This document shows, piece after piece, positions 25,928 through 35,403 of a DNA stretch of 64,000 nucleotides (positions within the stretch are counted from its first letter, which is position 1; the number at the start of each line of letters is the position of its first letter). The notes beneath the pieces are model-generated. The model searched no databases. It was not told the DNA's origin and was given only the letters and a program-made list of their open reading frames with translations. Source of the DNA: Lachnospiraceae bacterium (GTDB lineage: Bacteria; Bacillota_A; Clostridia; Lachnospirales; Lachnospiraceae); NCBI GenBank assembly GCA_028694115.1, contig JAQUUB010000010.1, positions 1 to 64,000 of the forward strand. The letters are read 5' to 3'. Both the position numbers and the translations under genes were made by a program.

Positions 25928-26126
25928 TCTGTCCGTTCCTCTAGCTTCCTAATGTAATACTTTACCAAATTAGTATATCATATTTCTATCAATTTGTACG
26001 CAATTCACATATTATTTATAAATAATTAATATCTTTTTATTAGTTTTTCCTAATTTCATTTCTTTTATTTTTATTTCTGTTATTGTATGATAAACTGAAA
26101 CTTATTAATCAGAAATGGAGAAAAAC

Positions 26127-26393
26127 ATGTTTCGTATATGGGGAAAGATCTGGAAAGATAATCATTTAATCTGTGATACCACCTTTGAAGAAGAAAGTAC
26201 TGATACAAGAACACATAAAATATTTCGTGGACTTGATTATATTTGTAATGCATTTGACTTGGAGAAACCGATTTGGCTTGATATGACCATAGAGGAGTTC
26301 AAAAAGCATAATAAGGCAAGATTTTATCAGGATAACTTTATTGAAGAAATAAAGTTTGATTATTTAGAAATTCATATCATTGAAGAAGATTAG
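26127..26393 (+). CDS. Small conserved protein of unknown function
   Basis: 88 residues, soluble, mixed charge, with FRIWGKIWKDNHLICD at the N-terminus and a C-terminal strand YLEIHIIEED. I recognise no domain; similar short proteins occur in Lachnospiraceae. The start at 26127 is preferred because GGAG (26117) is 6 nt upstream; an ATG at 26115 overlaps this site and lacks its own. Independent unit with a clear terminator. Confidence 0.6.
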   Translation: MFRIWGKIWKDNHLICDTTFEEESTDTRTHKIFRGLDYICNAFDLEKPIWLDMTIEEFKKHNKARFYQDNFIEEIKFDYLEIHIIEED

Positions 26394-26403
26394 GACTAGG
26401 CTC

Positions 26404-26441
26404 AGCTTGTTTGAAAGTAATATTTCAAGCAGGCTTTTTTT
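26404..26441 (+). terminator. Terminator after the 88-residue gene
   Basis: 13-bp stem AGCTTGTTTGAAA/TTTCAAGCAGGCT with two G-U pairs and a run of seven T. Confidence 0.9.
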
Positions 26442-26551
26442 AATTAAAAATTTTTATTGCATTTGCGTATAATAAGTAGTAGTATCTGTATATACTTAAT
26501 GTAGTATTCAAAACTACTTGTTGTAATTATTAAATATTAGGAGGCATTCAT

Positions 26552-27205
26552 ATGCAAAAAATAAGAGAACCAGGAAGTGCCATCACGCACTTTATCGGAA
26601 TGGTATTAGCTATTGTATCAGCAATTCCACTTCTTACAAAAACATTGGGAGCACACAATCATATTAATCTGATTGCTATGGCAATATTTATGTCTAGTAT
26701 GATTCTTCTATATGGTGCGAGCACCACCTATCATTCTGTTATCTTGTCAGAAAAGGCAACCAAAGTCTTTCGTAAAATCGATCATATGATGATTTTTATC
26801 TTAATCGCAGGCTCCTACACTCCCATGTGTCTAATTGTACTAGATGGGAAGCTTGGTAAACTTCTACTTTCCATTGTGTGGAGCATTGCGATCGTAGGAA
26901 TTATCATAAAAGCCTTTTGGATTACTTGTCCTAAATGGTTTTCCTCGATTCTTTATATTTCTATGGGCTGGACCTGTGTATTGGCATTCTCACAGATCAT
27001 ACATGCATTACCAGTTGCAGGCTTTATTTGGCTTCTTGCTGGTGGAATTATCTATACTGTTGGCGGTATTATTTATGCCTTGAAGCTTCCATTGTTTAAT
27101 TCACGCCACGAAAACTTTGGATCCCATGAAATTTTTCATCTTTTTGTAATGGGCGGCAGTATTTGTCATTTCATTTTTATGTATCAATTTTTAGCTCTCA
27201 TGTAA
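26552..27205 (+). CDS. trhA: TrhA/hemolysin III family membrane protein
   Basis: 217 residues with seven predicted membrane spans, of the PAQR/hemolysin III family (YqfA, TrhA), reported elsewhere to affect membrane energetics. Conserved elements: REPGSAITHFIGMVLA at the N-terminus, ASTTYHS after span 2, IDHMMIFILIAGSYTPMCL, and HEIFHLFVMGGSICHFIFM near the C-terminus; the histidines form the predicted metal site. TTAGGAGGCATTC precedes the ATG. The cytolytic name is historical and not evidence for toxicity. Single gene with terminator. Confidence 0.92.
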   Translation: MQKIREPGSAITHFIGMVLAIVSAIPLLTKTLGAHNHINLIAMAIFMSSMILLYGASTTYHSVILSEKATKVFRKIDHMMIFILIAGSYTPMCLIVLDGKLGKLLLSIVWSIAIVGIIIKAFWITCPKWFSSILYISMGWTCVLAFSQIIHALPVAGFIWLLAGGIIYTVGGIIYALKLPLFNSRHENFGSHEIFHLFVMGGSICHFIFMYQFLALM

Positions 27206-27217
27206 CAGAATATGTAA

Positions 27218-27252
27218 AGGGGTGTTGGTTTTACCTTCACCCCTGATTTTTT
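27218..27252 (+). terminator. Terminator of trhA
   Basis: Stem AGGGGTG/CACCCCT, extended inside by GGT/ACC, followed by ATTTTTT. Confidence 0.9.
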
Positions 27253-27366
27253 ATATAGAAGCAATCAATAGACGGTATATCACTCAGAATACATCTTTCA
27301 AAGCTTGTGAAAAATCGATTGCTACTTTATTATATTCTATTCTTTTTGCTTGAATTCGTGCGTGTC

Positions 27367-28152
27367 TTATTCTGCCTCTGTAACATCCATAAAATCAAAA
27401 GGATTAATTGGCGTATCATCTAATGTCATTTCAAAATAGAGATTACATCCTTCCACAGAATAATACTTTGTAGTTTCACTAACATAGCCTAACACTTCAC
27501 CTTTTTCAACGATATTTCCTTTACTTAAAGGTATTTCTTTTAATTGCCCATAGAGTAATTGATATCCATTACCAATATCAACCGTCATTGTAGTTCCAGT
27601 TTCTTCATTATTTTCGATGTTTACCACTTTTCCTCGATATGCTGCTAATACTGGCGTATTTACCTCACTACTAATCAGGACCGCCGGATTATATTTGTAC
27701 TGCTCCAGTGTTTTAAAATAAACCGTCTGATCCATGCTATAGTTTAACAATACCTTCCCTTCTACGGGCCAATCTAATGTGCATTCATTACTAAATGTCA
27801 GGTTTCCGATCTTTTCTACCTTTTGTGGTAATACAATACTTTCGTCTGTTCCCTGCTCACTTGCATCCATTGCATTGTCAAGTGGTATCTCTTTTTCATT
27901 AAAATTCTTTGCTACAGCTCCTGTTCCTGATGTTTCTTTCTTTTCCTCTTGTTTTACAGTATCTGCTTTTGCAGTATCCTCTTTTTCTGTCTCTGTTTTT
28001 GCCACTTCAATTTTCGGTGTGCTTTCTATTTCCGTAAGGTCTACATATTCCTTTTCCTTACTTGAATTACCCTGTATATACAAACCCGTCAGGGTAATTG
28101 CAGCCAATAGGCTCAGAGATGTAATTACAACAATTGCTCTAGTATTTCTCAT
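27367..28152 (-). CDS. spoIIQ: SpoIIQ-like sporulation protein with degenerate LytM domain
   Basis: 261 residues: N-terminal membrane span (about 8-28), a charged linker, and a C-terminal M23/LytM fold (about 120-255). Zinc motifs are lost: the HxxxD position reads AVLISSEVNTPVLA, YGHL is YGQL, and HLHFE is NLYFE. So it is probably a structural, not enzymatic, member, like SpoIIQ of Bacillus, which forms the engulfment channel with SpoIIIAH. It directly follows spoIID (76 nt), supporting this. The start has GGGAG upstream. Confidence 0.85.
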   Translation of the reverse strand: MRNTRAIVVITSLSLLAAITLTGLYIQGNSSKEKEYVDLTEIESTPKIEVAKTETEKEDTAKADTVKQEEKKETSGTGAVAKNFNEKEIPLDNAMDASEQGTDESIVLPQKVEKIGNLTFSNECTLDWPVEGKVLLNYSMDQTVYFKTLEQYKYNPAVLISSEVNTPVLAAYRGKVVNIENNEETGTTMTVDIGNGYQLLYGQLKEIPLSKGNIVEKGEVLGYVSETTKYYSVEGCNLYFEMTLDDTPINPFDFMDVTEAE

Positions 28153-28228
28153 GCTAATTCTCCCATCCGTATGCCAGTTTCACACTTATTGCATACATTT
28201 GGTATTAGCGTTGCCTTTTTTAGGCTGT

Positions 28229-29029
28229 TTATTCATACGATAGACTAATTTCAGTATTTTTAAAGTAATATTTTAAAATTTCTTCGTAATCCTTTCCCTC
28301 TAGTGCCATTTGAATTGCTCCATATTGGCTAAGACCAATCCCGTGTCCAACTCCTCTTACCGTAAAGATTACCTTTTTTTGTTGTTTTTTATAAGAAAAA
28401 TTAGATGAATTCAAATAATATTTCTCTTTAAATTCTTCCCCGGGCATCGTTTCTCCACCTACACTTATATTTAGTACATATCCGGCAGAATCTCTGCTAT
28501 TTATAACAATATTATCAGAGATATTATCTACCGTAACTGTTGACAGGTAATCATCGCTTTCTTTATCCCATTTACTAGACACACTACTTAGATACGGATA
28601 TAAAGTTCCTTCCCCGATCTCACCCACATTTCTTGTTTTACCCGCACTAACAGCATGAAATGCTGGCTTTATAGGCTCATTGTGATAAGTAATGATTTCT
28701 CCTTCTGTTTCTCTCACTGCTGCCTCAATATTCTCCGAAAAATCGCTGTTGTAATTAATTTTTGCACTTTCCATTGCTTTTATACTGTCTTTTTCCTTTG
28801 TATTTAGGAGCATTGTCCTAATAATAACCGTTTGTGCTTTTAAAGCTTCCATTGGACTATTTTCAGAAATGCAAGAAGCAACTGCTCCTGGTAACACCAT
28901 TTCCAATTCACTTTGCTCTCTGGAATTTTCTATCATCACTTCTTTACCCTGAATAATGATGGTACTAATCATCGGCAAAAGTATTAATATTAAAATAATT
29001 GAAATTAAATTTTTCATATATGTTTTCAT
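28229..29029 (-). CDS. spoIID: Stage II sporulation protein D, lytic transglycosylase
   Basis: Acts in the SpoIID-SpoIIM-SpoIIP engulfment machine, cutting glycan strands once stems are removed. 266 residues: N-terminal membrane span (about 8-28), then the SpoIID domain with the likely catalytic glutamate in SENSPMEALKAQTVIIRT, HAVSAGKTRNVGEI, and the C-terminal signature VRGVGHGIGLSQYGAIQMA. Full length for a short clostridial form. The ribosome binding site is poor (AATAAGAT). Neither a sigma-E promoter nor a terminator is obvious. Companion of spoIIQ. Confidence 0.92.
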   Translation of the reverse strand: MKTYMKNLISIILILILLPMISTIIIQGKEVMIENSREQSELEMVLPGAVASCISENSPMEALKAQTVIIRTMLLNTKEKDSIKAMESAKINYNSDFSENIEAAVRETEGEIITYHNEPIKPAFHAVSAGKTRNVGEIGEGTLYPYLSSVSSKWDKESDDYLSTVTVDNISDNIVINSRDSAGYVLNISVGGETMPGEEFKEKYYLNSSNFSYKKQQKKVIFTVRGVGHGIGLSQYGAIQMALEGKDYEEILKYYFKNTEISLSYE

Positions 29030-29100
29030 ATCTTATTGTATGTCTTATTCCATCATTCTATGAAAATAGGATTCCACAACAAATGTGAAATCCTATGTTA

Positions 29101-30177
29101 CTAATTATATGCTTTTGCTAAATCCAACTGCTGCATCGTACCTACTGAGCCATTTTCGTATAAGAACACTCCTGTTTTTCTTACCATAGCATTTGTTTGA
29201 TTATTTTTTTTCGAATTTAAAGAGAATTGCGTATCCTTATTTCCTAAGTACATTGCTCCGACATACTTATCCTTTAAATGATATAGAACCTCTTCACCTG
29301 TTTCATCTTTCGTCCATATCAGTAATTTGTCAAAAATCTTATCATTTTCATCAATCCAGCCATTCCCATCCGAATCATATTTCGAAAGATCCTGAAATCC
29401 GTCACCGGAGCTTGTCCCAAAAAGCTCCGTTCCATCATTAATTACACCATCCTGATTCAGATCTAATGCAAGATATCCGCTGCCTTTGTTTAATTCTGAT
29501 ATGTTTTCTTTGCTTCCGTCCCCATCAATATCAAATATAAATTTCTGGTCTGAAACACTCGCTACATTTCCATCCAAATTTATAACCAGAGGATCGCAAA
29601 ACTGAGTGCCCGTCGATAAATTCAATTCCGAATATTCCATAAACTCTCGACTCATTTCAGCTTCCAGATTAAAACTCAATTCTCTTCCATCTGCTGTTTT
29701 TACTGTTCCAACTGTAGAAAAACTGGTTGTTTCATTTTCTTCATAAAAATGGATTTCAGTATAGGTACTTCCACTCCCTGATCCAGATGAAACACCCGAA
29801 TCGGATGTGCTGCACTGTGATAAATTTAATTCGTTGTTACCTTTATGAAACTTGTGATTCAGTAGTATTGCTAATAGAAAATCAATACATTCTGCCTCTA
29901 TTTCAGGAACTTCAACTCTTTTCGTCTTAACATTGTTTTTATTTGAAGCCTTCATTTGTTCATATTTTTGTTTTATTTGATCAAAGGAATCCTTAAGCTT
30001 TTCATCCGAATGATACCGTTTGCCTTCTGTATTTTCCTGGGTTTGACTAAATAGTCCTACATTTAGCTGCATTGTCTGACCATTTTTGTTCCATGCATTG
30101 TATGAATATGCATCTGCGCGAGTCGAAAAATAGCTTCTTCTAGATTCCATTCCTATATTACTTGAATCAATCCTCAT
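29101..30177 (-). CDS. Protein with EF-hand-like calcium-binding repeats, function unknown
   Basis: 358 residues without signal peptide or membrane span. The N-terminal 170 residues are polar, with a Ser/Gly-rich hinge (SDSGVSSGSGSGS, about 125-137). From about 215 there are DxDxDG-type loops: FDIDGDGS, LDLNQDGVINDG and YDSDGNGWIDEND, likely calcium sites, followed by a beta-rich end. Similar proteins occur as single copies in clostridia; I know no experimental function. The ribosome binding site is GGGGTGAAGG. A hairpin with a T-run lies in the leader (30244-30291). Confidence 0.65.
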   Translation of the reverse strand: MRIDSSNIGMESRRSYFSTRADAYSYNAWNKNGQTMQLNVGLFSQTQENTEGKRYHSDEKLKDSFDQIKQKYEQMKASNKNNVKTKRVEVPEIEAECIDFLLAILLNHKFHKGNNELNLSQCSTSDSGVSSGSGSGSTYTEIHFYEENETTSFSTVGTVKTADGRELSFNLEAEMSREFMEYSELNLSTGTQFCDPLVINLDGNVASVSDQKFIFDIDGDGSKENISELNKGSGYLALDLNQDGVINDGTELFGTSSGDGFQDLSKYDSDGNGWIDENDKIFDKLLIWTKDETGEEVLYHLKDKYVGAMYLGNKDTQFSLNSKKNNQTNAMVRKTGVFLYENGSVGTMQQLDLAKAYN

Positions 30178-30243
30178 CCTTCACCCCTATTCTACGCTAC
30201 CTGTTTATATTGTTTCCCTCCTTGTCAACCAGCATTGCTATAT

Positions 30244-30291
30244 AAAAAATGATAGTGCATAGGAGAATTTCCCTATTCTCCCTGAACTACC
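30244..30291 (-). promoter_or_regulatory. Terminator-like hairpin in the leader of the EF-hand gene
   Basis: On the minus strand: GGTAGT, internal loop, GGGAGAAT, loop, ATTCTCC, internal loop, ACTATC, then ATTTTTT. It is 67 nt upstream of the start codon and downstream of the hydratase terminator, so it could be an attenuator or the end of a short leader RNA. The rest of 30178-30412 shows no ORF and no known aptamer that I can recognise. Confidence 0.5.
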
Positions 30292-30412
30292 ATCCGTGGT
30301 CTGCGTTTAAATTTAGACTTTCTATTGGCCAAACATATGTCTTGTAACTAATATATCGTGTGGATACTCAAAATACTTAAGCCTTTCTTCCAAAATTTAT
30401 CAAAAAGGATGC

Positions 30413-30443
30413 AAAAAGGATACCAGCCATAAGACTGGTATCC
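30413..30443 (-). terminator. Terminator of the glgP-hydratase unit
   Basis: Perfect 9-bp stem GGATACCAG/CTGGTATCC with minus-strand TTTTT. Confidence 0.88.
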
Positions 30444-30467
30444 CACATATGCAAAATAGATATTTAC

Positions 30468-30502
30468 TGAGAAGAAGAAGTACTTCTCACACTTCACATT
30501 TT
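30468..30502 (-). repeat. Dispersed 3' UTR repeat, deleted remnant
   Basis: Directly after (and touching) the hydratase stop codon, the minus strand reads AAAATGTGAAGTGTGAGAAG, identical to the first part of the copy at 42958-43055, then joins straight to CTTCTTCTTCTCAG, like the copies' distal end. The central stem is absent, so it looks like an internally deleted copy. Confidence 0.6.
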
Positions 30503-32789
30503 AGACGCGATTAAAGTTAATAAGGCATCCTTTTAAAATAATACTTCTTTCATCATCTGTTAACTCGCCTAGTTTTAAAGTCATTTCAACAAGCCCTGCG
30601 TCTTTCACAACATATGCCGAGATTTCGCTTTGTTTTTCTTCCACTGCTTTTTTAATACCTGGTACAAAAATGTAATCAAGATTTTTGAATGGTAACTCAC
30701 CCTTCTCCATGAGGAAAGGAAGCATACCCCAGTTTATTAAATTGGAACGATACCTCTTTGTTGCATACCCATTTGCTATATTCGCCCATCCACCTAATAC
30801 TTTTTGACAAGATGCTGCCTGTTCTCTGGCTGAACCATCTCCTGGATTCACCGCAAAAATGGTACTTCCAATCCCTATATTGTTATTATTTACTTCAGGG
30901 AATTTCTCCTTTATTTGATTCAAAACAGAATCCATATCGGGGTTCACACCACTTGGCTCTTCTCCATTCATTCTTGCTTTTTCCATCACCTGAACATCTT
31001 TTGCTCGCTGTACATAGTTAGGGTCTTTTCTAGATAATGTGAATTCAGCAAGTCCAAGAGGATTGGAGCGGTAAGAAGAAGTCTCTCCTGAAGGAATCAG
31101 TTCATCTGTCGTTGTAACAGGATCATGGATTTCTGCAACAACTCTTAATATAAGGTTCTCTGTCAATGCACTCATTTGAGGCCAGTCTTTGATATTTGGT
31201 CCAAATTTTATTTCTACGTTTTGATTTGCAACACCCTTGCTATCAAACACTCTGTTCTCATAAATTGCTTTATCAAAGAAATATTTATACTTATTTAGCG
31301 TACCATCAAAGCTGGTAGCTGATGTTAAAAATCCTTTGTTTGCTGCAGTTGCTGCAATAGAACGTGCATCCATAAGTGCAACAGAGGAGATTTGTCCATT
31401 CTGAAGTTTTGATCCCTCACGGTTAGGGAAGTTTCTAGTAGAATGACGGATACTAAATGCATTGTTTGCTGGAGTATCTCCCGCACCAAAGCATGGTCCG
31501 CAAAAAGCTGTCTTTAGGATTGCACCTGTCTCTAACAAGGTAGCTGCAGTTCCATTTCTCATAAGCTCCATGTAGATTGGCGTCGATGCTGGATATACAC
31601 TTAGGGTAAATTCATCGGCACCTGTATACTTTCCTTTTAGAATATCTGCAGCAGCACAGATATTTTCAAATCCACCACCTGCACATCCTGCAATAATCCC
31701 TTGTTCTACATATAATTTTCCATCTCTTACTTTATCTTTGAGACTATATTCTACCTGTCCGTCAAGGCTTACCCGTGCTCTCTTTTCCACCTCTTCAAGG
31801 ACATCCATTAGATTTGCATTTACTTCGTCAATCGTATAGGTATTGCTTGGGTGAAATGGCATAGCAATCATAGGTTTAATGGAAGATAAATCAATTTCGA
31901 TCATTCCATCATAATACGCAATTTCACCTGGATTTAATTCTTTATAATCTTCACTTCTTCCGTGAATATCATAAAAATCTTTAATTTCTGAATCTGTTCT
32001 CCAGATCGAAGACAGGCATGTCGTCTCTGTTGTCATTACATCAATACCAATCCTAAAGTCTGCACTTAAGTTTGATATGCCAGGTCCAACAAATTCCATC
32101 ACCTTATTGTTTACATATCCTGATCCAAATACTTCTCCAATAATTGCAAGAGCCACATCCTGAGGTCCAACCCCCTTCACTGGTTCTCCTGTAAAATAAA
32201 CACCTACTACATCCGGCATATTGATATCATAAGTTTGATTGAGTAACTGCTTAACAAGTTCTGGTCCACCTTCTCCCATTGCCATGGTACCAAGTGCACC
32301 ATAACGTGTATGACTGTCTGAGCCAAGAATCATTTTACCACCACCTGCAAGCATTTCTCTTGCAAATTGATGAATGACTGCTTGATGAGGTGGAACATAA
32401 ATTCCACCATACTTTTTGGCACAGGTGAGACCAAACATATGATCATCTTCATTAATTGTTCCACCAACTGCACATAAGCTATTATGACAATTCGTTAACA
32501 CGTAGGGTACTGGGAATTTTTCAAGTCCTGAAGCACGTGCTGTCTGAATAATTCCAACAAACGTAATATCATGAGAGGTAAGTTTATCAAACTTAACCTT
32601 TAATTGATTCATATTTCCAGAAGTATTATGATTTGCCAAAATACCATAAGAAATGGTTTCCTTTTTGGCTTCCTCTATCGTTACTTCCTTACCTGTCATG
32701 CTTTTGATGGCCGCTTTTGCATCCTGGTTATCACAAATTACTTCCCTGCCTTGTATCAAATAAGCTCCACCTTGATGTACTTTAATCAT
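30501..32789 (-). CDS. Aconitase-superfamily hydratase (YbhJ-like)
   Basis: 762 residues of the aconitase fold. Cluster ligands are visible in [16 protein letters not shown] and, in place of the usual [37 protein letters not shown] matches the aconitase signature. The C-terminal swivel domain has [12 protein letters not shown] and [13 protein letters not shown]. Overall it resembles the poorly characterised YbhJ group rather than AcnA/AcnB or LeuCD, so the substrate is uncertain and it should not be assumed to make isocitrate. It lies 20 nt after glgP and is probably cotranscribed. The ribosome binding site is AGGAAAGGAAG. Confidence 0.85.
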   Translation of the reverse strand: MIKVHQGGAYLIQGREVICDNQDAKAAIKSMTGKEVTIEEAKKETISYGILANHNTSGNMNQLKVKFDKLTSHDITFVGIIQTARASGLEKFPVPYVLTNCHNSLCAVGGTINEDDHMFGLTCAKKYGGIYVPPHQAVIHQFAREMLAGGGKMILGSDSHTRYGALGTMAMGEGGPELVKQLLNQTYDINMPDVVGVYFTGEPVKGVGPQDVALAIIGEVFGSGYVNNKVMEFVGPGISNLSADFRIGIDVMTTETTCLSSIWRTDSEIKDFYDIHGRSEDYKELNPGEIAYYDGMIEIDLSSIKPMIAMPFHPSNTYTIDEVNANLMDVLEEVEKRARVSLDGQVEYSLKDKVRDGKLYVEQGIIAGCAGGGFENICAAADILKGKYTGADEFTLSVYPASTPIYMELMRNGTAATLLETGAILKTAFCGPCFGAGDTPANNAFSIRHSTRNFPNREGSKLQNGQISSVALMDARSIAATAANKGFLTSATSFDGTLNKYKYFFDKAIYENRVFDSKGVANQNVEIKFGPNIKDWPQMSALTENLILRVVAEIHDPVTTTDELIPSGETSSYRSNPLGLAEFTLSRKDPNYVQRAKDVQVMEKARMNGEEPSGVNPDMDSVLNQIKEKFPEVNNNNIGIGSTIFAVNPGDGSAREQAASCQKVLGGWANIANGYATKRYRSNLINWGMLPFLMEKGELPFKNLDYIFVPGIKKAVEEKQSEISAYVVKDAGLVEMTLKLGELTDDERSIILKGCLINFNRV

Positions 32790-32808
32790 GTATTTCTTCC
32801 TTTCCTGC

Positions 32809-35295
32809 CTATTTTTCTAGATGACCGATGCCCTTCTTTTTCTTGACTTTTACTTGATCTAAGTGCCATATTTCATCTACATATTCCTGGATGGTTCTGT
32901 CTGAAGTAAACTTTCCGCTGCTTGCAACATTTAGAATTGCGCTCCTAGCCCATCCCTTTTCATCTCTATATGCTTTTTCTACGCGTTCCTGAGCCTGCGC
33001 ATAGGCACGGAAATCTTTTAATATGAAATACGTATCTGCTCTACTTGTACATTGCGTATTTAGTAGAGAATTATACAGATCTCTAAAGAGTTCTGGATCA
33101 TTTTTAGAATAAAATCCATTAATCAACTGCATTAATACATTTCTAATATCCTGATCATTGTTGAAGATATCCATTGGATTGTAACCACCATTATTCTCAT
33201 AATTGATTACTTCATCCGATGAAAGTCCAAAGATAAATGCATTCTCTTCTTCTACTTCTTCTACAATTTCAACGTTTGCTCCATCCATTGTTCCTATTGT
33301 TAAGGCACCATTCAGCATAAATTTCATATTACCCGTTCCAGATGCTTCTTTACTTGCTGTTGAAATCTGTTCGGAAACATCAGCTGCCGCAAAAATCCAT
33401 TCTGCATTGGAAACACGATAATTTTCAATAAATACAACTTTAATTTTACCATTGATAGAAGCATCATTATTAATTACATCTGCAACCGAATTAATTAACT
33501 TAATTGTAAGCTTTGCATTTTTATATCCTGCTGCTGCCTTTGCCCCAAAGATAAAGGTACGTTTATAAAACTCCATTTCTGGATTAGCTTTAATTTTATT
33601 ATAAAGATACATAATATGAAGAATATTTAACAGCTGACGCTTATATTCATGAAGTCGTTTCACCTGCACATCATAGATCGAACGTGGATCAATTTCTATC
33701 CCATTATGTTCTAAAATGTACTGAGCCAGACGAACTTTGTTCTGGTATTTAATATTCATGAATTCCTGTTGTGCTTTTTTATCATCTGCATAGACTTTCA
33801 AATTTGAAATCTTGCTTAGATTCGTGATCCAATCGGTTCCAATATGTCCACTTACCCAGGAAGCGAGCTTAGGATTTCCATGAAGTAAAAATCTTCTTTG
33901 CGTAATTCCATTTGTTTTATTGTTAAATTTATCAGGCATCATTTCGTAGAAATCTTTTAATTCCTGTTTTTTTAATATCTCGGTATGCAATCTTGCAACT
34001 CCATTAACCGAATATCCTGCACAAATTGCCAAATGAGCCATTTTTACCTGTCCATCAAAAATAATGGCCATTTTACTTACTTTATCCTGATTACCTGGAT
34101 ACTGTTCATTAATTTTAAGAATAAACCTACGATTAATCTCCTCAACAATTTGATAAATTCTTGGTAAAAGTCTTGAGAATAATTCAATTGGCCATTTTTC
34201 CAGTGCTTCTGACATAATGGTATGATTTGTATAAGCACAAGTGTGGGTTGTGATTTCCCATGCCTCATCCCATGTGAGATCGTGCTCATCCATAAGGATA
34301 CGCATAAGCTCTGCTACTGCTACGGTAGGATGTGTATCATTCAGCTGAAAAGCTACTTTTTCATGGAATTTCTTAATATCATCATGATTTCTCATATACT
34401 TTTCAATTGCTTCTTGTACACTTGCTGATATGAAGAAATACTGCTGTTTTAATCGGAGTTCCTTACCCGCATAGTGATTATCATTCGGATAAAGTACCTC
34501 TACAATATTTCTTGCCAGATTTTCCTGCTCAACTGCTTTTTTGTAATCACCTTTATCAAAAGAATCCAGCTGAAAACATTCTACTGATTCTGCATCCCAG
34601 ATACGCAATGTATTCACAATGCCATTCCCATAACCTACAATCGGCATATCATAGGGGATTGCCTTTACGGATTGGTATCCATCCTGCATAAAATGATTTC
34701 TGCCAAGCTCGTCGGTTTCTACACGTACAAATCCGCCAAATTTTACTTCCTTCGCATATTCTGGACGACGCAGTTCAAATGGATTTCCATCTTTCAACCA
34801 GACATCTGGAGCTTCTATCTGATATCCATCTCTGATTTCCTGTTTAAACATTCCATAACGATAGCGGATTCCACATCCATATGCAGAATAACCTAACGTT
34901 GCTAAAGAATCTAGAAAGCAGGCAGCAAGTCTACCCAGTCCACCATTTCCAAGTGCTGCATCTGGTTCCTGATCTTCTATGACATTAATGTCGAGCCCAA
35001 GCTCTTTGAGTGCTTTTTCTACCTCTTCGTATGCCTGTAGATTGATCAGGTTGTTCCCTAATGCTCTACCCATTAAGAATTCCATAGATAAATAATATAC
35101 CGTCTTTGGATCCTCTTTTTCATATACTTTCTGTGTTTCCATCCATTGCTCAATAATATTGTCTTTTACTGCAAAACACACAGCACTAAAGATTTGTTGT
35201 TCTGACGCTTCTTCCAAATTCTTTCTGTAAAGGATTCTTACATTATCCTTTACTTCTTTTTTGAAGCTTTCTTTATCAAAAGATAAACTTGACAT
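32809..35295 (-). CDS. glgP: Glycogen/starch phosphorylase
   Basis: Releases glucose 1-phosphate from alpha-1,4-glucans using phosphate. 828 residues, the length of the classical GT35 family (GlgP/MalP). The PLP-binding lysine lies in [51 protein letters not shown] and [17 protein letters not shown] are conserved. TAAGGAGGAAGC precedes the ATG. It works opposite to glgC/glgD about 17 kb away. The downstream hydratase follows by 20 nt. No amino-terminal regulatory phosphorylation segment like the animal enzyme's is present. Confidence 0.95.
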   Translation of the reverse strand: MSSLSFDKESFKKEVKDNVRILYRKNLEEASEQQIFSAVCFAVKDNIIEQWMETQKVYEKEDPKTVYYLSMEFLMGRALGNNLINLQAYEEVEKALKELGLDINVIEDQEPDAALGNGGLGRLAACFLDSLATLGYSAYGCGIRYRYGMFKQEIRDGYQIEAPDVWLKDGNPFELRRPEYAKEVKFGGFVRVETDELGRNHFMQDGYQSVKAIPYDMPIVGYGNGIVNTLRIWDAESVECFQLDSFDKGDYKKAVEQENLARNIVEVLYPNDNHYAGKELRLKQQYFFISASVQEAIEKYMRNHDDIKKFHEKVAFQLNDTHPTVAVAELMRILMDEHDLTWDEAWEITTHTCAYTNHTIMSEALEKWPIELFSRLLPRIYQIVEEINRRFILKINEQYPGNQDKVSKMAIIFDGQVKMAHLAICAGYSVNGVARLHTEILKKQELKDFYEMMPDKFNNKTNGITQRRFLLHGNPKLASWVSGHIGTDWITNLSKISNLKVYADDKKAQQEFMNIKYQNKVRLAQYILEHNGIEIDPRSIYDVQVKRLHEYKRQLLNILHIMYLYNKIKANPEMEFYKRTFIFGAKAAAGYKNAKLTIKLINSVADVINNDASINGKIKVVFIENYRVSNAEWIFAAADVSEQISTASKEASGTGNMKFMLNGALTIGTMDGANVEIVEEVEEENAFIFGLSSDEVINYENNGGYNPMDIFNNDQDIRNVLMQLINGFYSKNDPELFRDLYNSLLNTQCTSRADTYFILKDFRAYAQAQERVEKAYRDEKGWARSAILNVASSGKFTSDRTIQEYVDEIWHLDQVKVKKKKGIGHLEK

Positions 35296-35403
35296 CTAGC
35301 TTCCTCCTTATCGTTATATTTAGCTGATCGTATTAATTAGAACATATTTAGTGACATTATATCCTATTTTTGACAAATATCCTATTATTTTTTTGATTAT
35401 CTA

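Noticed and set aside
26552..27205. Hemolysin virulence gene
   Set aside because: The family name is historical; the sequence is a conserved PAQR-like membrane protein found in harmless bacteria.
27367..28152. Active M23 peptidase
   Set aside because: All zinc-binding motifs are substituted.
30178..30412. Cyclic-di-GMP riboswitch in front of the EF-hand gene
   Set aside because: The GGCAAACC and CGCAAAGCC blocks of the class I aptamer are absent.
30501..32789. Plain aconitase (AcnA) call
   Set aside because: Length and cysteine context match the YbhJ-like branch better, so a specific substrate is not claimed.
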